The notes under the pieces are model-generated. The model ran no database searches, was not told the origin of the DNA, and saw only the letters and a program-made list of their open reading frames with translations. Both the position numbers and the translations under genes were made by a program. Below are positions 9,417-18,319 of a DNA stretch of 64,000 nt, piece after piece. Origin of the DNA: Parvularcula bermudensis HTCC2503 (GTDB lineage: Bacteria; Pseudomonadota; Alphaproteobacteria; Caulobacterales; Parvularculaceae); contig NC_014414.1 of the NCBI RefSeq assembly GCF_000152825.2, positions 1,736,001 to 1,800,000 of the forward strand, read 5' to 3'. Numbering within the stretch: position 1 is the stretch's first letter; each line of letters starts with the position of its first letter.

Positions 9417-10148
9417 ATGCGCCTCGACAGCTATCTCGTCGAGGCCGGCCATGTCCGCAGCCGTGAACGGGCCAAAAAAGTCATCGGCGACGGCTATGTC
9501 TGGGTCAATGGGGTTCAGGTGCGAAAGGCAGGTCGCTCTCTTCAGCCCACCGATCGTGTCGAGTTCCGCGGGGAAGATTTCGCCTATGTCTCCCGGGCGG
9601 CGTTCAAACTCTTGGCGGCTCTTGAGGCCTTCTCCTTTGATCCGCAGGATCTCCTGTGCCTCGATATCGGAGCTTCGACCGGCGGGTTTACGCAAGTCCT
9701 CTGCCTCAAGGGGGCGCGGCGGGTATATGCCGTCGATGTCGGCCACGGCCAGTTGGCCCCTGAGGTCGCGGGCGCGCCGCCCGTCATTAATCTCGAAGGC
9801 GTCAATGCAAAGACCCTCACGCGCCATGAGGTGCCCGAGCCCATTTCATTCCTCACCTGTGACGTCAGTTTCATCAGTGCAAGGAAGGTATTGCCCGCCG
9901 CCATGGCGCTGTGTGGCCCTGAGGCCATCGCCGCGATCTTGTTCAAACCGCAATTCGAACTGGGCCCCGGCGCGATCGGCAAAGGAGGGCTCGTCACCTG
10001 GGACACCGCCGCCGTGGAAAGGGTCGTGCGCGAAGACATGACATCGTTCCTTTCCGAGCAGGGATGGGACCTCATTGGTTATCTGCCGTCGCCCATCGTC
10101 GGGGGGGATGGGAATGCCGAATGGCTTGTGGGGGCCCGCCGTGCCTAA
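9417..10148 (+). CDS. tlyA: TlyA family rRNA 2'-O-methyltransferase (S4 plus FtsJ-like domains)
   Basis: A 243-residue protein of the TlyA/hemolysin A family, which 2'-O-methylates cytidines of ribosomal RNA. An S4 RNA-binding domain covers residues 1-60 (MRLDSYLVEAGHVRSRERAKK). A Rossmann methyltransferase follows, with LCLDIGASTGGFTQVLCLKGA near residue 82, YAVDVGHGQL near 105, and FLTCDVSFISARKVLPA near 143; these supply the K-D-K-E residues typical of FtsJ-type enzymes together with LFKPQFELG near 178. It begins eight bases after the dxs stop and its 3' end overlaps the likely GTG start of the next gene. Confidence 0.94.
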   Translation: MRLDSYLVEAGHVRSRERAKKVIGDGYVWVNGVQVRKAGRSLQPTDRVEFRGEDFAYVSRAAFKLLAALEAFSFDPQDLLCLDIGASTGGFTQVLCLKGARRVYAVDVGHGQLAPEVAGAPPVINLEGVNAKTLTRHEVPEPISFLTCDVSFISARKVLPAAMALCGPEAIAAILFKPQFELGPGAIGKGGLVTWDTAAVERVVREDMTSFLSEQGWDLIGYLPSPIVGGDGNAEWLVGARRA

Positions 10149-11430
10149 TCGTCCACGTCGCCACGGGTCGGGCGTGCCGCCCCCCGCCCTCAAGACCGTG
10201 ATCATCGATCGACTGGCCGCGTCCGGGGAGGGAATGGCCGGGGATGTCGCCCTTCCCTACACCTTGCCCGGCGAAACGGTCCGTGCCCGCCTCAGCGGCA
10301 AACGCGGGGAGATGGAGGCGGTCTTGGCTGCTGCGCCGGCGCGGGTCACCCCGCCCTGTCCGCATTTCGGTCCGGGGGCGCAATGTGGCGGCTGCGCGCT
10401 ACAGCACATGGATCGGGCGGCGTTGCTGGCCTGGAAGCGGGCGCGGGTCGAGGCGGCGATGCTGCGCGCTGGGTTCGCCGTGCCGCCGGTGCATACCCAT
10501 CAATCGCCGCCGCGCAGCCGTCGACGGGCGCGTCTGGCCCTACGCCGCTTTGCCGATGGCCTTCATTTCGGATTTCGCCAGCGGCGCTCTCATGCGGTCG
10601 TGCCCATGGAAGTGTGCCACATTCTCACCCTGCCGCTGTTTACCTGCGCCCGGCGTTTTGCCGAGGCCGCCGAGGGCCTGCTGCCCAAAGGGGCGATCAA
10701 TGCCGATCTTGTCCTGACGGAGACCGATACTGGCATCGACCTGATGATCCTCGGCGTCGATGAGGGGGGACTTGGCCTCGCAGAGAGAGAGGCGCTGGCC
10801 AATTTTGCCGAAGTGGCTGATTTGGCGCGCCTTTCGGTGGGGGAAATCCCCTTGGTCACGCGTACCCCGCCCGCCATGCGCTGGGGCAAAGCGAGCGTCC
10901 CCGTCCCCCAGGGGGGATTTTTGCAGGCGACGGCGGATGGGGAGGCCGCTCTCCGAATGGCCGTGTGCACGGGGGTAGGCGCGGTGCGGAGCGTGGCGGA
11001 TCTGTTTGCCGGGATCGGCACTTTCTCCCTGCCCTTGGCGGCGACCGGCGCACGGGTCCTCGCCGCCGAGGGCGCCCCCGATGCCGTCAGCGCTCTCAGG
11101 ACGGGCGCGGCCAGCGCTGGACTCGCCGTCGATGTGCTGCGACGCGACCTGTTCACCGATCCGATTGCGGCCGAGGATCTTGCTGCCTTTGAGGCCGTGG
11201 TGTTCGATCCCCCCCGGGCCGGGGCGGCGGCCCAGGCCGCGGCGATTGCCGAGGCGGGGGTGCCCCTGGTCGCCGCCGTCTCGTGCCAGCCGGGTACCCT
11301 GGCCCGTGACCTGAGGGCGTTCAGCGCGGCCTATGACCTCACTGCCCTGACGGTGGTGGATCAGTTTCTCTGGTCGGGCCATATTGAAGTGGTGGCGATT
11401 TTACGCCGCCGACATGTCAACTCGTCCTAA
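10141..11430 (+). CDS. Class I SAM-dependent RNA (uracil-5-)methyltransferase, RumA/TrmA-like
   Basis: A protein of about 429 residues related to RlmD/RlmC/TrmA m5U methyltransferases. After a short basic leader there is a TRAM-like segment (IDRLAASGEGMAGDVALPYTL in two parts), an iron-sulfur cysteine cluster region ending QCGGCALQHM near residue 85, the SAM motif VADLFAGIGTFSLPL near 286, FDPPRAG near 355, and the catalytic SCQPGTLARDL near 380. The GTG at 10141 overlaps the tlyA stop by eight bases; an ATG at 10111 is an alternative. Whether it modifies rRNA or tRNA cannot be told from sequence. It belongs to the dxs-tlyA run. Confidence 0.88.
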   Translation: MPNRPRRHGSGVPPPALKTVIIDRLAASGEGMAGDVALPYTLPGETVRARLSGKRGEMEAVLAAAPARVTPPCPHFGPGAQCGGCALQHMDRAALLAWKRARVEAAMLRAGFAVPPVHTHQSPPRSRRRARLALRRFADGLHFGFRQRRSHAVVPMEVCHILTLPLFTCARRFAEAAEGLLPKGAINADLVLTETDTGIDLMILGVDEGGLGLAEREALANFAEVADLARLSVGEIPLVTRTPPAMRWGKASVPVPQGGFLQATADGEAALRMAVCTGVGAVRSVADLFAGIGTFSLPLAATGARVLAAEGAPDAVSALRTGAASAGLAVDVLRRDLFTDPIAAEDLAAFEAVVFDPPRAGAAAQAAAIAEAGVPLVAAVSCQPGTLARDLRAFSAAYDLTALTVVDQFLWSGHIEVVAILRRRHVNSS

Positions 11431-11443
11431 TGCGTGGTTTCCC

Positions 11444-12529
11444 ATGACAGATCGCCCTTCGCCGATACGCAATGGTCTCCGCCTCGCTCAGTATAGCGTG
11501 GGGCAGTCGGCAAAGGTCGGGTGGTACACCGCGCAATATCTTGCCTCCCGCCACGCCGCCGGGCCCTTTACTTCACCGGGAAGGGTGCCGCGACCTTACC
11601 GGGCGCGTCCCGCCCCCCCGCGCGAGGTGCGTCGCGCCTTTTTCCGTCTCTTTGCGGAAGAAGCGGCGGATATTGCGGCGGGACGGTATCGCGTGCCCGC
11701 CGACCTGCGGACCCCGCCCGACCTTAGGGCTCTGCTCGCCCAAGCGCGACGGTATTATGAGGAAGCCGGGACAATTTCGCGGCGCGCCCATCGCCGGGGC
11801 GGTGCGGTCGAGACCCGCAAAATCGCGCCGGCCGGGCTTCCGTCCTATTACGTTCAAAATTTTCACTTCCAAAGCGATGGGTGGCTGAGCGACCCATCGG
11901 CGGAAATCTACGACACCCAGGTGGAGAGCCTTTTCACCGGGGCGGCCGATACCATGCGGCGCCGGGGGCTGCCGCTCCTGCTCGATGAAATCGATCGCGT
12001 GGCCGGTGAAGAGGGTCGCGCGCCGGTCCTCGTCGACATTGGCTGCGGCACCGGGCGATTACTCGCTGACTGCCTGGTCAATCGGCCCCATGTCGATGCC
12101 TTCGGACTCGATCTGTCCACCGCCTATTTGCGCGTGGCGCGGAACCATGTGGGCAGGGATCGCGCGGCATTTATTCAGGCCCCGGCGGAACAATTACCCT
12201 TCGCCGATCACAGTGTCGATATTTTATTCAGTGTCTATCTCTTTCACGAACTCCCCGCGAAGGTCAGAGAAAGAGTGGCCGCCGAATTTTCCCGCGTCCT
12301 GAAGCCGGGCGGCTATTATTTACATATCGACAGCGTACAATATGGCGATACGGCCATGGATATCATGCTCGAGGGATTTCCGCGCGCCGTGCATGAACCC
12401 TATTATGACGCCTACTGCCGTCAGGATCTCGACGCGCTATTTGCTTCCGGGGGCTTTGCGCGGGTCGAAGGCGATGAACGCATCGCCTTCTTGACCAAGG
12501 TCACGCCGTATCGTCGGTGTGAAGCCTGA
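11444..12529 (+). CDS. Class I SAM-dependent methyltransferase (UbiE/Methyltransf_11 type)
   Basis: A protein of about 361 residues. The N-terminal 170 residues are basic and family-specific (GLRLAQYSVGQSAKVGWYTAQYL, then RRAHRRGGAVETRKIAP), followed by LPSYYVQNFHFQSDGWLS. The methyltransferase core has PVLVDIGCGTGRLLADCL (motif I) near residue 195, DAFGLDLSTAYL, and FSVYLFHELP plus LKPGGYYLHID typical of post-motif I regions. The ATG at 11444 (MTDRPSPIRN) is chosen over 11414 and over the shadowing upstream frame. Its last 29 bases overlap the end of the convergent thioesterase gene. The substrate is unknown. Confidence 0.85.
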   Translation: MTDRPSPIRNGLRLAQYSVGQSAKVGWYTAQYLASRHAAGPFTSPGRVPRPYRARPAPPREVRRAFFRLFAEEAADIAAGRYRVPADLRTPPDLRALLAQARRYYEEAGTISRRAHRRGGAVETRKIAPAGLPSYYVQNFHFQSDGWLSDPSAEIYDTQVESLFTGAADTMRRRGLPLLLDEIDRVAGEEGRAPVLVDIGCGTGRLLADCLVNRPHVDAFGLDLSTAYLRVARNHVGRDRAAFIQAPAEQLPFADHSVDILFSVYLFHELPAKVRERVAAEFSRVLKPGGYYLHIDSVQYGDTAMDIMLEGFPRAVHEPYYDAYCRQDLDALFASGGFARVEGDERIAFLTKVTPYRRCEA

Positions 12530-12950
12530 TGGCGACATTCGCCTTGGCGACGGGCTTTCCCGCATCGCTCTGAAATCCTGTGAGCTCCAGAAAGACCAAT
12601 CGCGTCCCCCGCTGGATCACGACGGCACGGCCGAGCAGGTCTTCGCCCTTGGCGGGCCTTAGAAAATCACAGTGGACGCTGACGGGTTTGGCGGTGATCG
12701 TCGGGCCCCCTCTGCCGCGTATCTCGGCGAGGGCGCAGACCTGGAGGAAACTCGACACCACCCCGCCATGAATCGCGCGGATGGCGGGGTTGCCGATATG
12801 ATGTTCAGCAAAACTCAGCCGGTAAAGGAGCCCATCATCGTCAATACTGGCGCTAAAGGCGAGCCATTGCAGCACCGATGACCGGTCCCGCCAGTCATCG
12901 ATGCGAGCGATCGCGGCGTCATTGGCAGGCGGGAAGAAATCGTCCGTCAT
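12501..12950 (-). CDS. PaaI-type hotdog thioesterase
   Basis: A 149-residue hotdog-fold protein starting MTDDFFPPANDAAI. The motif IRAIHGGVVSSFLQVCALAEI (residues 53-73, given here as one 21-position stretch centred on HGGV) is the PaaI/YbgC-type acyl-CoA thioesterase signature, followed by KPVSVHCDFLRPAKGEDL and a beta strand rich in Val. Its ATG overlaps the stop of the preceding hotdog gene (ATGA). It is the last of a four-gene coupled run. The natural acyl-CoA substrate is unknown. The gene converges on the methyltransferase gene with a 29-base overlap. Confidence 0.86.
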   Translation of the reverse strand: MTDDFFPPANDAAIARIDDWRDRSSVLQWLAFSASIDDDGLLYRLSFAEHHIGNPAIRAIHGGVVSSFLQVCALAEIRGRGGPTITAKPVSVHCDFLRPAKGEDLLGRAVVIQRGTRLVFLELTGFQSDAGKPVAKANVAIRLHTDDTA

Positions 12951-13438
12951 AGGCGGGATCCCTTGGCTTTTGAGGCTTTGCGGCTTGTCCCCACCATAAA
13001 GGTCCCATCTGCTTGCGCGATGGCCCGGCCATCGGCGGCGGTGACGAGACCCTGACAAAACGCGACCTGGTCGATGATCGAGGGGCACTGCGATCGGAAC
13101 CGGAGCACCTCGCCCGGCTGCGCGTCGCCGAAGAAATCGGTTTTGAGATTGATCGTTGCGAGGGTCTCGAATTTGTCCATCGCGGTCCAGGCCGTCATGG
13201 CCAGGATGGTGTCGAGCAGGATGGTGTAGAGCCCGCCAAACACAGGGCCGTCATCGGCAAAGACCTCGGGCATGGTGGCGTCGACCTCAAGCAAGCCGCG
13301 GCTAAAGGTGACCGGGGTGACGGGAATGGTTCTGAGCAATTCGTGCTCGGTTTGGGCGTGCTTATAGAAGCCCTGGAGGGCCCACATCACCCCTTCATTG
13401 ATACGTGTGTTCTCGTCTTTGTCGCTGGTGTCGGTCAC
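12947..13438 (-). CDS. PaaI-type hotdog thioesterase, second copy
   Basis: A 163-residue hotdog-fold protein with GGLYTILLDTILAMTAWTAM in the position of the helix-bearing HGG motif and NLKTDFFGDAQPGEVLRFRS as the following strand pair. The classical His is replaced: the sequence reads PVFGGLYT, so catalysis may differ from PaaI. The basic C-terminus (TSRKASKAKGSRL) is unusual. Both ends show ATGA overlaps, with the chorismate mutase upstream and the second thioesterase downstream. Two adjacent hotdog genes suggest a heteromeric enzyme or an old tandem duplication. Confidence 0.83.
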   Translation of the reverse strand: MTDTSDKDENTRINEGVMWALQGFYKHAQTEHELLRTIPVTPVTFSRGLLEVDATMPEVFADDGPVFGGLYTILLDTILAMTAWTAMDKFETLATINLKTDFFGDAQPGEVLRFRSQCPSIIDQVAFCQGLVTAADGRAIAQADGTFMVGTSRKASKAKGSRL

Positions 13439-13731
13439 GTCGTGCCTTTCAGCTTTTCTTCCTCATATTGAATACCCCAACCGATGAGTTGACGCCAAAG
13501 CGCCTCGACCAGAGGGGCCGGCAGATCGGTGCCGTCCGCCCGCTCGACCACGCGGTCGATCACCTGTTGGATCCGCCATGGCACCGTCGCCTCGGCCGGA
13601 TTGGTCTTCAATTGCCAGGCCCGATCGACATAGGTCCAGCGCTCGGCCAAGAGATCCACGAGCGCATCGTCGAGCCGGTCAATTTCGGCGCGGACAGCCG
13701 TCATATCGGCGCAATCGGCGGGTTTGGTCAT
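13435..13731 (-). CDS. Chorismate mutase family protein (AroQ/PchB-like)
   Basis: A 98-residue all-helical protein. VRAEIDRLDDALVDLLAERWTYVDRA (two consecutive stretches, residues 13-38) is the AroQ helix 1 with its arginine and aspartates, followed by WQLKTNPAEATVPWRI and a C-terminal helix ending WGIQYEEEK. The YV-x2-A and K-T-N/S pattern is closer to PchB (isochorismate pyruvate lyase/chorismate mutase) than to AroH. The ATG at 13731 overlaps the stop of the OsmC fusion gene; the longer frame to 13788 lies inside that gene. It probably converts chorismate to prephenate, but its operon neighbours are not aromatic amino acid genes. Confidence 0.85.
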   Translation of the reverse strand: MTKPADCADMTAVRAEIDRLDDALVDLLAERWTYVDRAWQLKTNPAEATVPWRIQQVIDRVVERADGTDLPAPLVEALWRQLIGWGIQYEEEKLKGTT

Positions 13732-14951
13732 CGGTCTTCCTCTGTCTTGACTCGGGCACCGGCCTCTAGGGTCCGATGTACCGGGCATTTATCGGCTATT
13801 TCGAGCAGTCTCCCGCGTGCCTCATCGGACAAGTCGCCGTCCAGTCGGATCCGTCGGGTGAACTCATCGATCTTTTGCATGGGACCTTCATCGGGGTCAG
13901 CTTCTTTGGCGTGCACCTTGGCATGGGACACGACACAGCTCGCCCGTTCGAGGGGAAGCTGCTTACGCTCAGCATACATTCTGAGGGTCATCACCGTGCA
14001 AGTGCCAAGGGCGGTGGCGAGAAAGTCATAAGGGGAGGGGCCGCTGTCCAACCCGCCCATCGCTGTCGGCTCGTCGGCGATCAGGCGATGGGCGCCGACC
14101 TGCACAAAACACTGGAATTGACCGAGGGCCGTTTCCTTGACGACCACATTATTGGCAGCGGCGGTCTTCTCGTCTTTTGCGGGGGCTTTAGGGAGATAGC
14201 GGCGCGCCCAGGCGGCGATAACGCCGGCGACATAGGCGCTATCGGCCTTTTGGCTGAGAAGGTGATCGGCTTGATCGAGGCTGACAAAGCTCTTGGGGTG
14301 CTTTGCGGCAATGAAAAGATCCGTCGCGTTGTCGATCCCGACGACCTGATCGATGGGGCTGTGCATGACGAGGAGGGCCGCATCCAGCGCCGCCGCCGCA
14401 GCGGGGATATCATGGCGTCCCAAATCGTCGACGAACTGTTTCTCGATGGTGAAGACCCGATCCGCGAGGGAGACATCGGCTTGCCCCTCCGCGATGATGG
14501 TCGCGAGTTTATCCCCGAAATGACCCGCCACATGCTCGACACTGGCGGGGGCATTGATGGTCACCACCGCTTTGACCTCCGGGATGCGCGGCCGCACCGC
14601 CAACACCGCCGCGCCGCCTAGGGAATGGCCGATAAGAAGGGAGGGGGCCTGATAGGCTTCCCGCAGAAAATCCGCCGCCCGTGTCAGATCGTCGAGATTG
14701 AGGGAAAAGCTCGTGCGGCCGAACTCTCCCTCCGACTCCCCAAGGCCGGTAAAGTCAAAGCGCATCACCCCGATCCCCTGAGCCGTCAGGGCCTGGGCGA
14801 TATTCCGGGCCGCAAAGATGTCCTTTGAGCAGGTGAAACAATGGGCGAAGAGCGCAAACCCCTCGATCGTGCCGGCGGGCAAATCGATGCGCGCTGAAAG
14901 CTGAGCGCCCGTTGCGCCTGTAAACGTGGTTCTGATCGGTCGTATCGACAT
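13728..14951 (-). CDS. Bifunctional alpha/beta hydrolase - OsmC family protein
   Basis: A 407-residue fusion. Residues 1-255 are an alpha/beta hydrolase: FALFAHCFTCSKDIFAA, RFDFTGLGESEGEFG, and the nucleophile elbow LLIGHSLGGAAVLA (Ser near 113), with a late Asp and His in MHSPIDQVVG and DQADHLLS. Residues about 275-407 are an OsmC/YhfA domain: PYDFLATALGTCTVMTLRMYAER holds one peroxidatic cysteine (near 328) and IADKCPVHRTLE the other (near 390). OsmC domains reduce organic hydroperoxides with two cysteines. The gene heads a four-gene chain of ATGA overlaps. The fusion is known in proteobacteria. Confidence 0.92.
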   Translation of the reverse strand: MSIRPIRTTFTGATGAQLSARIDLPAGTIEGFALFAHCFTCSKDIFAARNIAQALTAQGIGVMRFDFTGLGESEGEFGRTSFSLNLDDLTRAADFLREAYQAPSLLIGHSLGGAAVLAVRPRIPEVKAVVTINAPASVEHVAGHFGDKLATIIAEGQADVSLADRVFTIEKQFVDDLGRHDIPAAAAALDAALLVMHSPIDQVVGIDNATDLFIAAKHPKSFVSLDQADHLLSQKADSAYVAGVIAAWARRYLPKAPAKDEKTAAANNVVVKETALGQFQCFVQVGAHRLIADEPTAMGGLDSGPSPYDFLATALGTCTVMTLRMYAERKQLPLERASCVVSHAKVHAKEADPDEGPMQKIDEFTRRIRLDGDLSDEARGRLLEIADKCPVHRTLEAGARVKTEEDR

Positions 14952-14968
14952 TTATGCGCTTTCCTATC

Positions 14969-15634
14969 CTAGGTGAGCGACAGATATTCGCGAAACCGGC
15001 TGCGGTGGTTAAGCGAAAACACAGCGCCGCTGAGGGCGGGTGCGGGCGGGGGCGACGCCTCCCCCCTCAGGAAACTGCGCAGCGCATAGGGGTAGAGGAG
15101 ATGCTCAACCGCATGGATCCGCCCGGTAAGGCTCTCCCGCGTATCGTCGGGATCGCGCCGAACGGCGCCCTGGGCCACGATGTCGCCGGCATCCACTTCG
15201 CTGGTGACGGTGTGGACACTGGCCCCGGTGACCGAAACCGAACTGGCGAGGACTTGGCCGATGGCATCATACCCCTTGAAGGCGGGAAGGAGCGAGGGGT
15301 GGATGTTCAGCATGCGCCCTTCCCATGCCTTGGTGAAGGACGGGGTGAGGATACGCATGAACCCCGCCAGGCAGATGCAATCGATATCGTTCTGGGTAAG
15401 GACGGATTGCATGGCGGCATCGAAGGCGGCCCGACTGGGATAGTCGCCATGGGGAATGACGACCGACGGTATTTCTGCCGCGGCCGCCCGCTCCAGCCCA
15501 AAGACGCCCGGCCGATTGGACAGGACGAGCACGATTTCAGCGGGATAGTCAGGCGATCGGCTCGCCTCAATCAAGGCTTGGAGATTGGAGCCGGACCCCG
15601 AAATCAGGACGGCAACACGCTTTTTATCGATCAT
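14969..15634 (-). CDS. purN: Phosphoribosylglycinamide formyltransferase
   Basis: The third step of purine synthesis: transfer of a formyl group from 10-formyltetrahydrofolate to GAR. The 221-residue product starts MIDKKRVAVLISGSGSNLQA, with GSGSNLQ binding the phosphate. CLAGFMRILTPSF near residue 90, the catalytic NIHPSLLPAFKGYDA (Asn-His) near 108 and TVTSEVDAGDIVAQ near 138 (Asp) are all present. The ATG overlaps the purM stop (ATGA). The longer open frame to 15733 lies inside purM and is not used. Confidence 0.96.
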   Translation of the reverse strand: MIDKKRVAVLISGSGSNLQALIEASRSPDYPAEIVLVLSNRPGVFGLERAAAAEIPSVVIPHGDYPSRAAFDAAMQSVLTQNDIDCICLAGFMRILTPSFTKAWEGRMLNIHPSLLPAFKGYDAIGQVLASSVSVTGASVHTVTSEVDAGDIVAQGAVRRDPDDTRESLTGRIHAVEHLLYPYALRSFLRGEASPPPAPALSGAVFSLNHRSRFREYLSLT

Positions 15635-16629
15635 GAGGGGACGAGGTCTCCGATCACCCGCGCCTCGGTGAGCGCAGAAAGAAGCCCATCGACGGCGGGC
15701 GGTGACGCGATCAGCACCATGCCAATGCCGCAATTGAAGGTTCGGCGCATGGCCGTCTGCTCGATGTCGCCCGTCTCGGCCAGCCAGGCGAACAGCGGCG
15801 GCAGAGTGAGGGCTGTCTCATCGTAGCGAGGCCGGAGAGATGAGGGCAGGACCCGGGGGACATTCTCCGTCAGGCCGCCGCCGGTAATATGCGCCATGGC
15901 TTTAAGGTGACCGGCCTCGGCCAAGGGCAGGCAATCGCGGATATAGAGCCGTGTGGGGGTTAAGAAGGCGTCGCCGAGCGAGGTCTCCGCGAAGGGGGCC
16001 TTATCGCTCCATGCCATACCTGAACGCTCAACAATTTGGCGAATTAGAGAATAGCCGTTCGCGTGGGCGCCGGAGGAGGGGAGGCCGATCAGGACATCGC
16101 CCTCCGCCATCAGATCGGGGCGCGGCAGAAGGCCCGTCCGTTCAGCCGCCCCGACGCAAAAGCCCGCCAGATCATAGTGCCCCGGTCCATAAAGGCCCGG
16201 CATTTCGGCGGTCTCCCCACCAATCAGCACCATCTCCGTCTCTCGACAGGCCGTCGCGATCCCTTCGACGACACTGGCGGCCACGGCTTCGTCGAGCTGA
16301 CCGGTGGCGAAGTAATCGAGAAAGAAGAGGGGCTTGGCGGCCTGGGTGAGAATGTCATTGGCGCACATCGCGACAAGGTCGATCCCGATCGTGTCGTGCC
16401 GTCCCATCGCCTGGGCAAGCATCAGCTTGGTGCCGACCCCGTCGGTCCCCGACACAAGAACGGGGTCTTGAAAGCCAGTGGCCTTGAGGTCGAAGACGCC
16501 GCCGAACCCGCCCAGATCACCGCCGCTTCCCGCTTGCTTGGTGGCTTTCGCCAAGGGCGCGATGCGATCCACGAGGCGGTTTCCCGCTGCGATATTGACC
16601 CCCGCTTTGGCGTATGGATCCTCCGCCAT
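15631..16629 (-). CDS. purM: Phosphoribosylformylglycinamidine cyclo-ligase (AIR synthetase)
   Basis: The fifth step of purine synthesis: ATP-dependent ring closure of FGAM to AIR. The 332-residue product starts MAEDPYAKAGVNIAAGN behind AAGGAGACAGC, a clear ribosome binding site, so the ATG at 16653 is not needed. Motifs include LVSGTDGVGTKLMLA near residue 60, DLVAMCANDIL near 85, LIGGETAEMPGLY near 137 and MAHITGGGLTENVPRVL near 237. It forms a coupled pair with purN and is divergent from the DUF2066 gene, an arrangement common in alphaproteobacteria. Confidence 0.97.
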   Translation of the reverse strand: MAEDPYAKAGVNIAAGNRLVDRIAPLAKATKQAGSGGDLGGFGGVFDLKATGFQDPVLVSGTDGVGTKLMLAQAMGRHDTIGIDLVAMCANDILTQAAKPLFFLDYFATGQLDEAVAASVVEGIATACRETEMVLIGGETAEMPGLYGPGHYDLAGFCVGAAERTGLLPRPDLMAEGDVLIGLPSSGAHANGYSLIRQIVERSGMAWSDKAPFAETSLGDAFLTPTRLYIRDCLPLAEAGHLKAMAHITGGGLTENVPRVLPSSLRPRYDETALTLPPLFAWLAETGDIEQTAMRRTFNCGIGMVLIASPPAVDGLLSALTEARVIGDLVPS

Positions 16630-16778
16630 GCTGTCTCCTTCGTTCAAGCCCAAGGGGTGTAGGCCGTTCCGCTGGGTTGTCGAGGGGAGAGCGCGGGGCG
16701 TCCCTCTGCCTTACAGGTTCGTCAAGGTGACCGGGGCGGCGATCACTGCTAGGGGGCGGGTCTGGTAATGAGATCAGG

Positions 16779-18314
16779 ATGATGATCGTTCGTCTATTTT
16801 CCCTGGTGATGGCTATCGCCCTCTTCGGCGCGGCGGGGGCATGGGCCCAGTCCGGGCCCCAATCTATCTTCGTGGTTGCCGAAGTCCCCGTCGCGGCGGA
16901 AGCCGAAAGTGCGGCGGCGGCGCAGCGCTTGGCGCAGGAAAAGGGCCGCCGAAAGGCCCTTGATATTCTGTTGCGCCGTCTGACGGCCGAGGAGGATTGG
17001 GTCTATCTGCCCGAGCTTGCCGCGGGTCAGTCGGCCCGCGCCACCGGCGTTATCGCCGAAGAGGCGGGGATGACGCCCAGCGGCCGATCAGCGGTCACCA
17101 TCAATCCAAGCGATGTGGCGAGTTTGGAGGAGGGGTTCTCCATCTTCGACGAGAAATCCTCGGCCTCCACCTACCAGGCGCGGATCACCTATCGGTTCAG
17201 GCCGATGGCCGTGCGACGGCTGCTCCAGGATGCCGGCCTCCCCTATAGTGACCAGCAAGCGAGACGGGCCTTGATCGTCCCGGTGCTGAAGACTGACCGA
17301 GACGTCTATCTTTGGGAGAGTAAGAACCCCTGGGCGCGGGCATGGCTGGCCCGCCCCCTCACCAATGAATTGACGCCCCTTGTGCTGCCCCGGGGGGATC
17401 GGGGGGATATTGGCACCGTGGAGGCGGAGGAGGCTGTGGGCCTTGAGACATCAGGGCTTCAGGCCCTCGCGCGACGCTACAATGTCGGTCAATTGCTGGT
17501 GGCGGTCGCCGATCTTGAGGAGCGGGACGGGGTATTCGAATTGTCGGTTCGCCTTATCGATTCAGGAATCGACAGCCGCGCCGTCAATCGGCCGGGCGGT
17601 GCGCAAAGCAGCGAAGCGGCGCTTTATGATGATCCCGACGGGTATGGGGCGACGGCGGCTCGCCCGGCTGAGTCGGGACGGGGGACAGTCCTGACCGAGA
17701 CGTTTTTTCGCGGCGAAGCGGGCGATTTCCCTGCCCTTGCGCGGCGCGCCGTCGAGGGAACCGTGGCGGCCTATGCGGCGGGATGGAAAGAACGAACACT
17801 CGTCGATCACGCCGATATTCGCCAACTGACCCTGACCGCCTGGTTTGGCAGTTTGGATGAATGGGCGGATATCCGTTTGGCGTTGGAGAAGACCCCCCTG
17901 GTCGTCGCCATGGAGGTTGGGGCGTTCAATAATGAAAATGCGATCATCGATTTGTCGATCACCGGGCGAGAGGATCAATTGATCCTGGCTATGCGCCAGG
18001 ACAATCTGGCGGTATGGCAAGCGGTGGACGGCCGGTGGAACATTGCTGAATTCGACCGCGCCGAGCAGGTGCAGCAGACAGTCAATGAGGTCCGTCACCG
18101 TAACGAGACCCCGGAGGGTGGCCAATGGTCGGGGCGCGAAGAGCGGGCACCTCTTTCGGTGGACAGCGCGCTGTCGTCGGCGGAACAACGGTCCTCGGCG
18201 CCGGGCCTCTCCGGCGGACCGATCCAGTTAGAACCGAAGTCGGGGCCCGAGCGACCTCTCCCCGGGTCTGAGGACGCCATCCCCACCGAGGATGATTTCG
18301 GCGCAATCTATTAA
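16779..18314 (+). CDS. DUF2066 domain-containing exported protein
   Basis: A 511-residue protein beginning with a signal peptide (MMIVRLFSLVMAIALFGAAG, cleavage likely after AWA). The mature part has the DUF2066 layout: a helix with QRLAQEKGRRKALDILLRRL near residues 50-69, YQARITYRFRPMAVRRLLQD near 128-147, LIVPVLKT near 162, then a mixed region ending in a low-complexity acidic and serine-rich tail. DUF2066 proteins are periplasmic or outer-membrane associated and uncharacterised. The gene lies divergent from purM and five bases before hdaA, a conserved alphaproteobacterial arrangement that does not by itself give a function. Confidence 0.85.
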   Translation: MMIVRLFSLVMAIALFGAAGAWAQSGPQSIFVVAEVPVAAEAESAAAAQRLAQEKGRRKALDILLRRLTAEEDWVYLPELAAGQSARATGVIAEEAGMTPSGRSAVTINPSDVASLEEGFSIFDEKSSASTYQARITYRFRPMAVRRLLQDAGLPYSDQQARRALIVPVLKTDRDVYLWESKNPWARAWLARPLTNELTPLVLPRGDRGDIGTVEAEEAVGLETSGLQALARRYNVGQLLVAVADLEERDGVFELSVRLIDSGIDSRAVNRPGGAQSSEAALYDDPDGYGATAARPAESGRGTVLTETFFRGEAGDFPALARRAVEGTVAAYAAGWKERTLVDHADIRQLTLTAWFGSLDEWADIRLALEKTPLVVAMEVGAFNNENAIIDLSITGREDQLILAMRQDNLAVWQAVDGRWNIAEFDRAEQVQQTVNEVRHRNETPEGGQWSGREERAPLSVDSALSSAEQRSSAPGLSGGPIQLEPKSGPERPLPGSEDAIPTEDDFGAIY

Positions 18315-18319
18315 GGACC

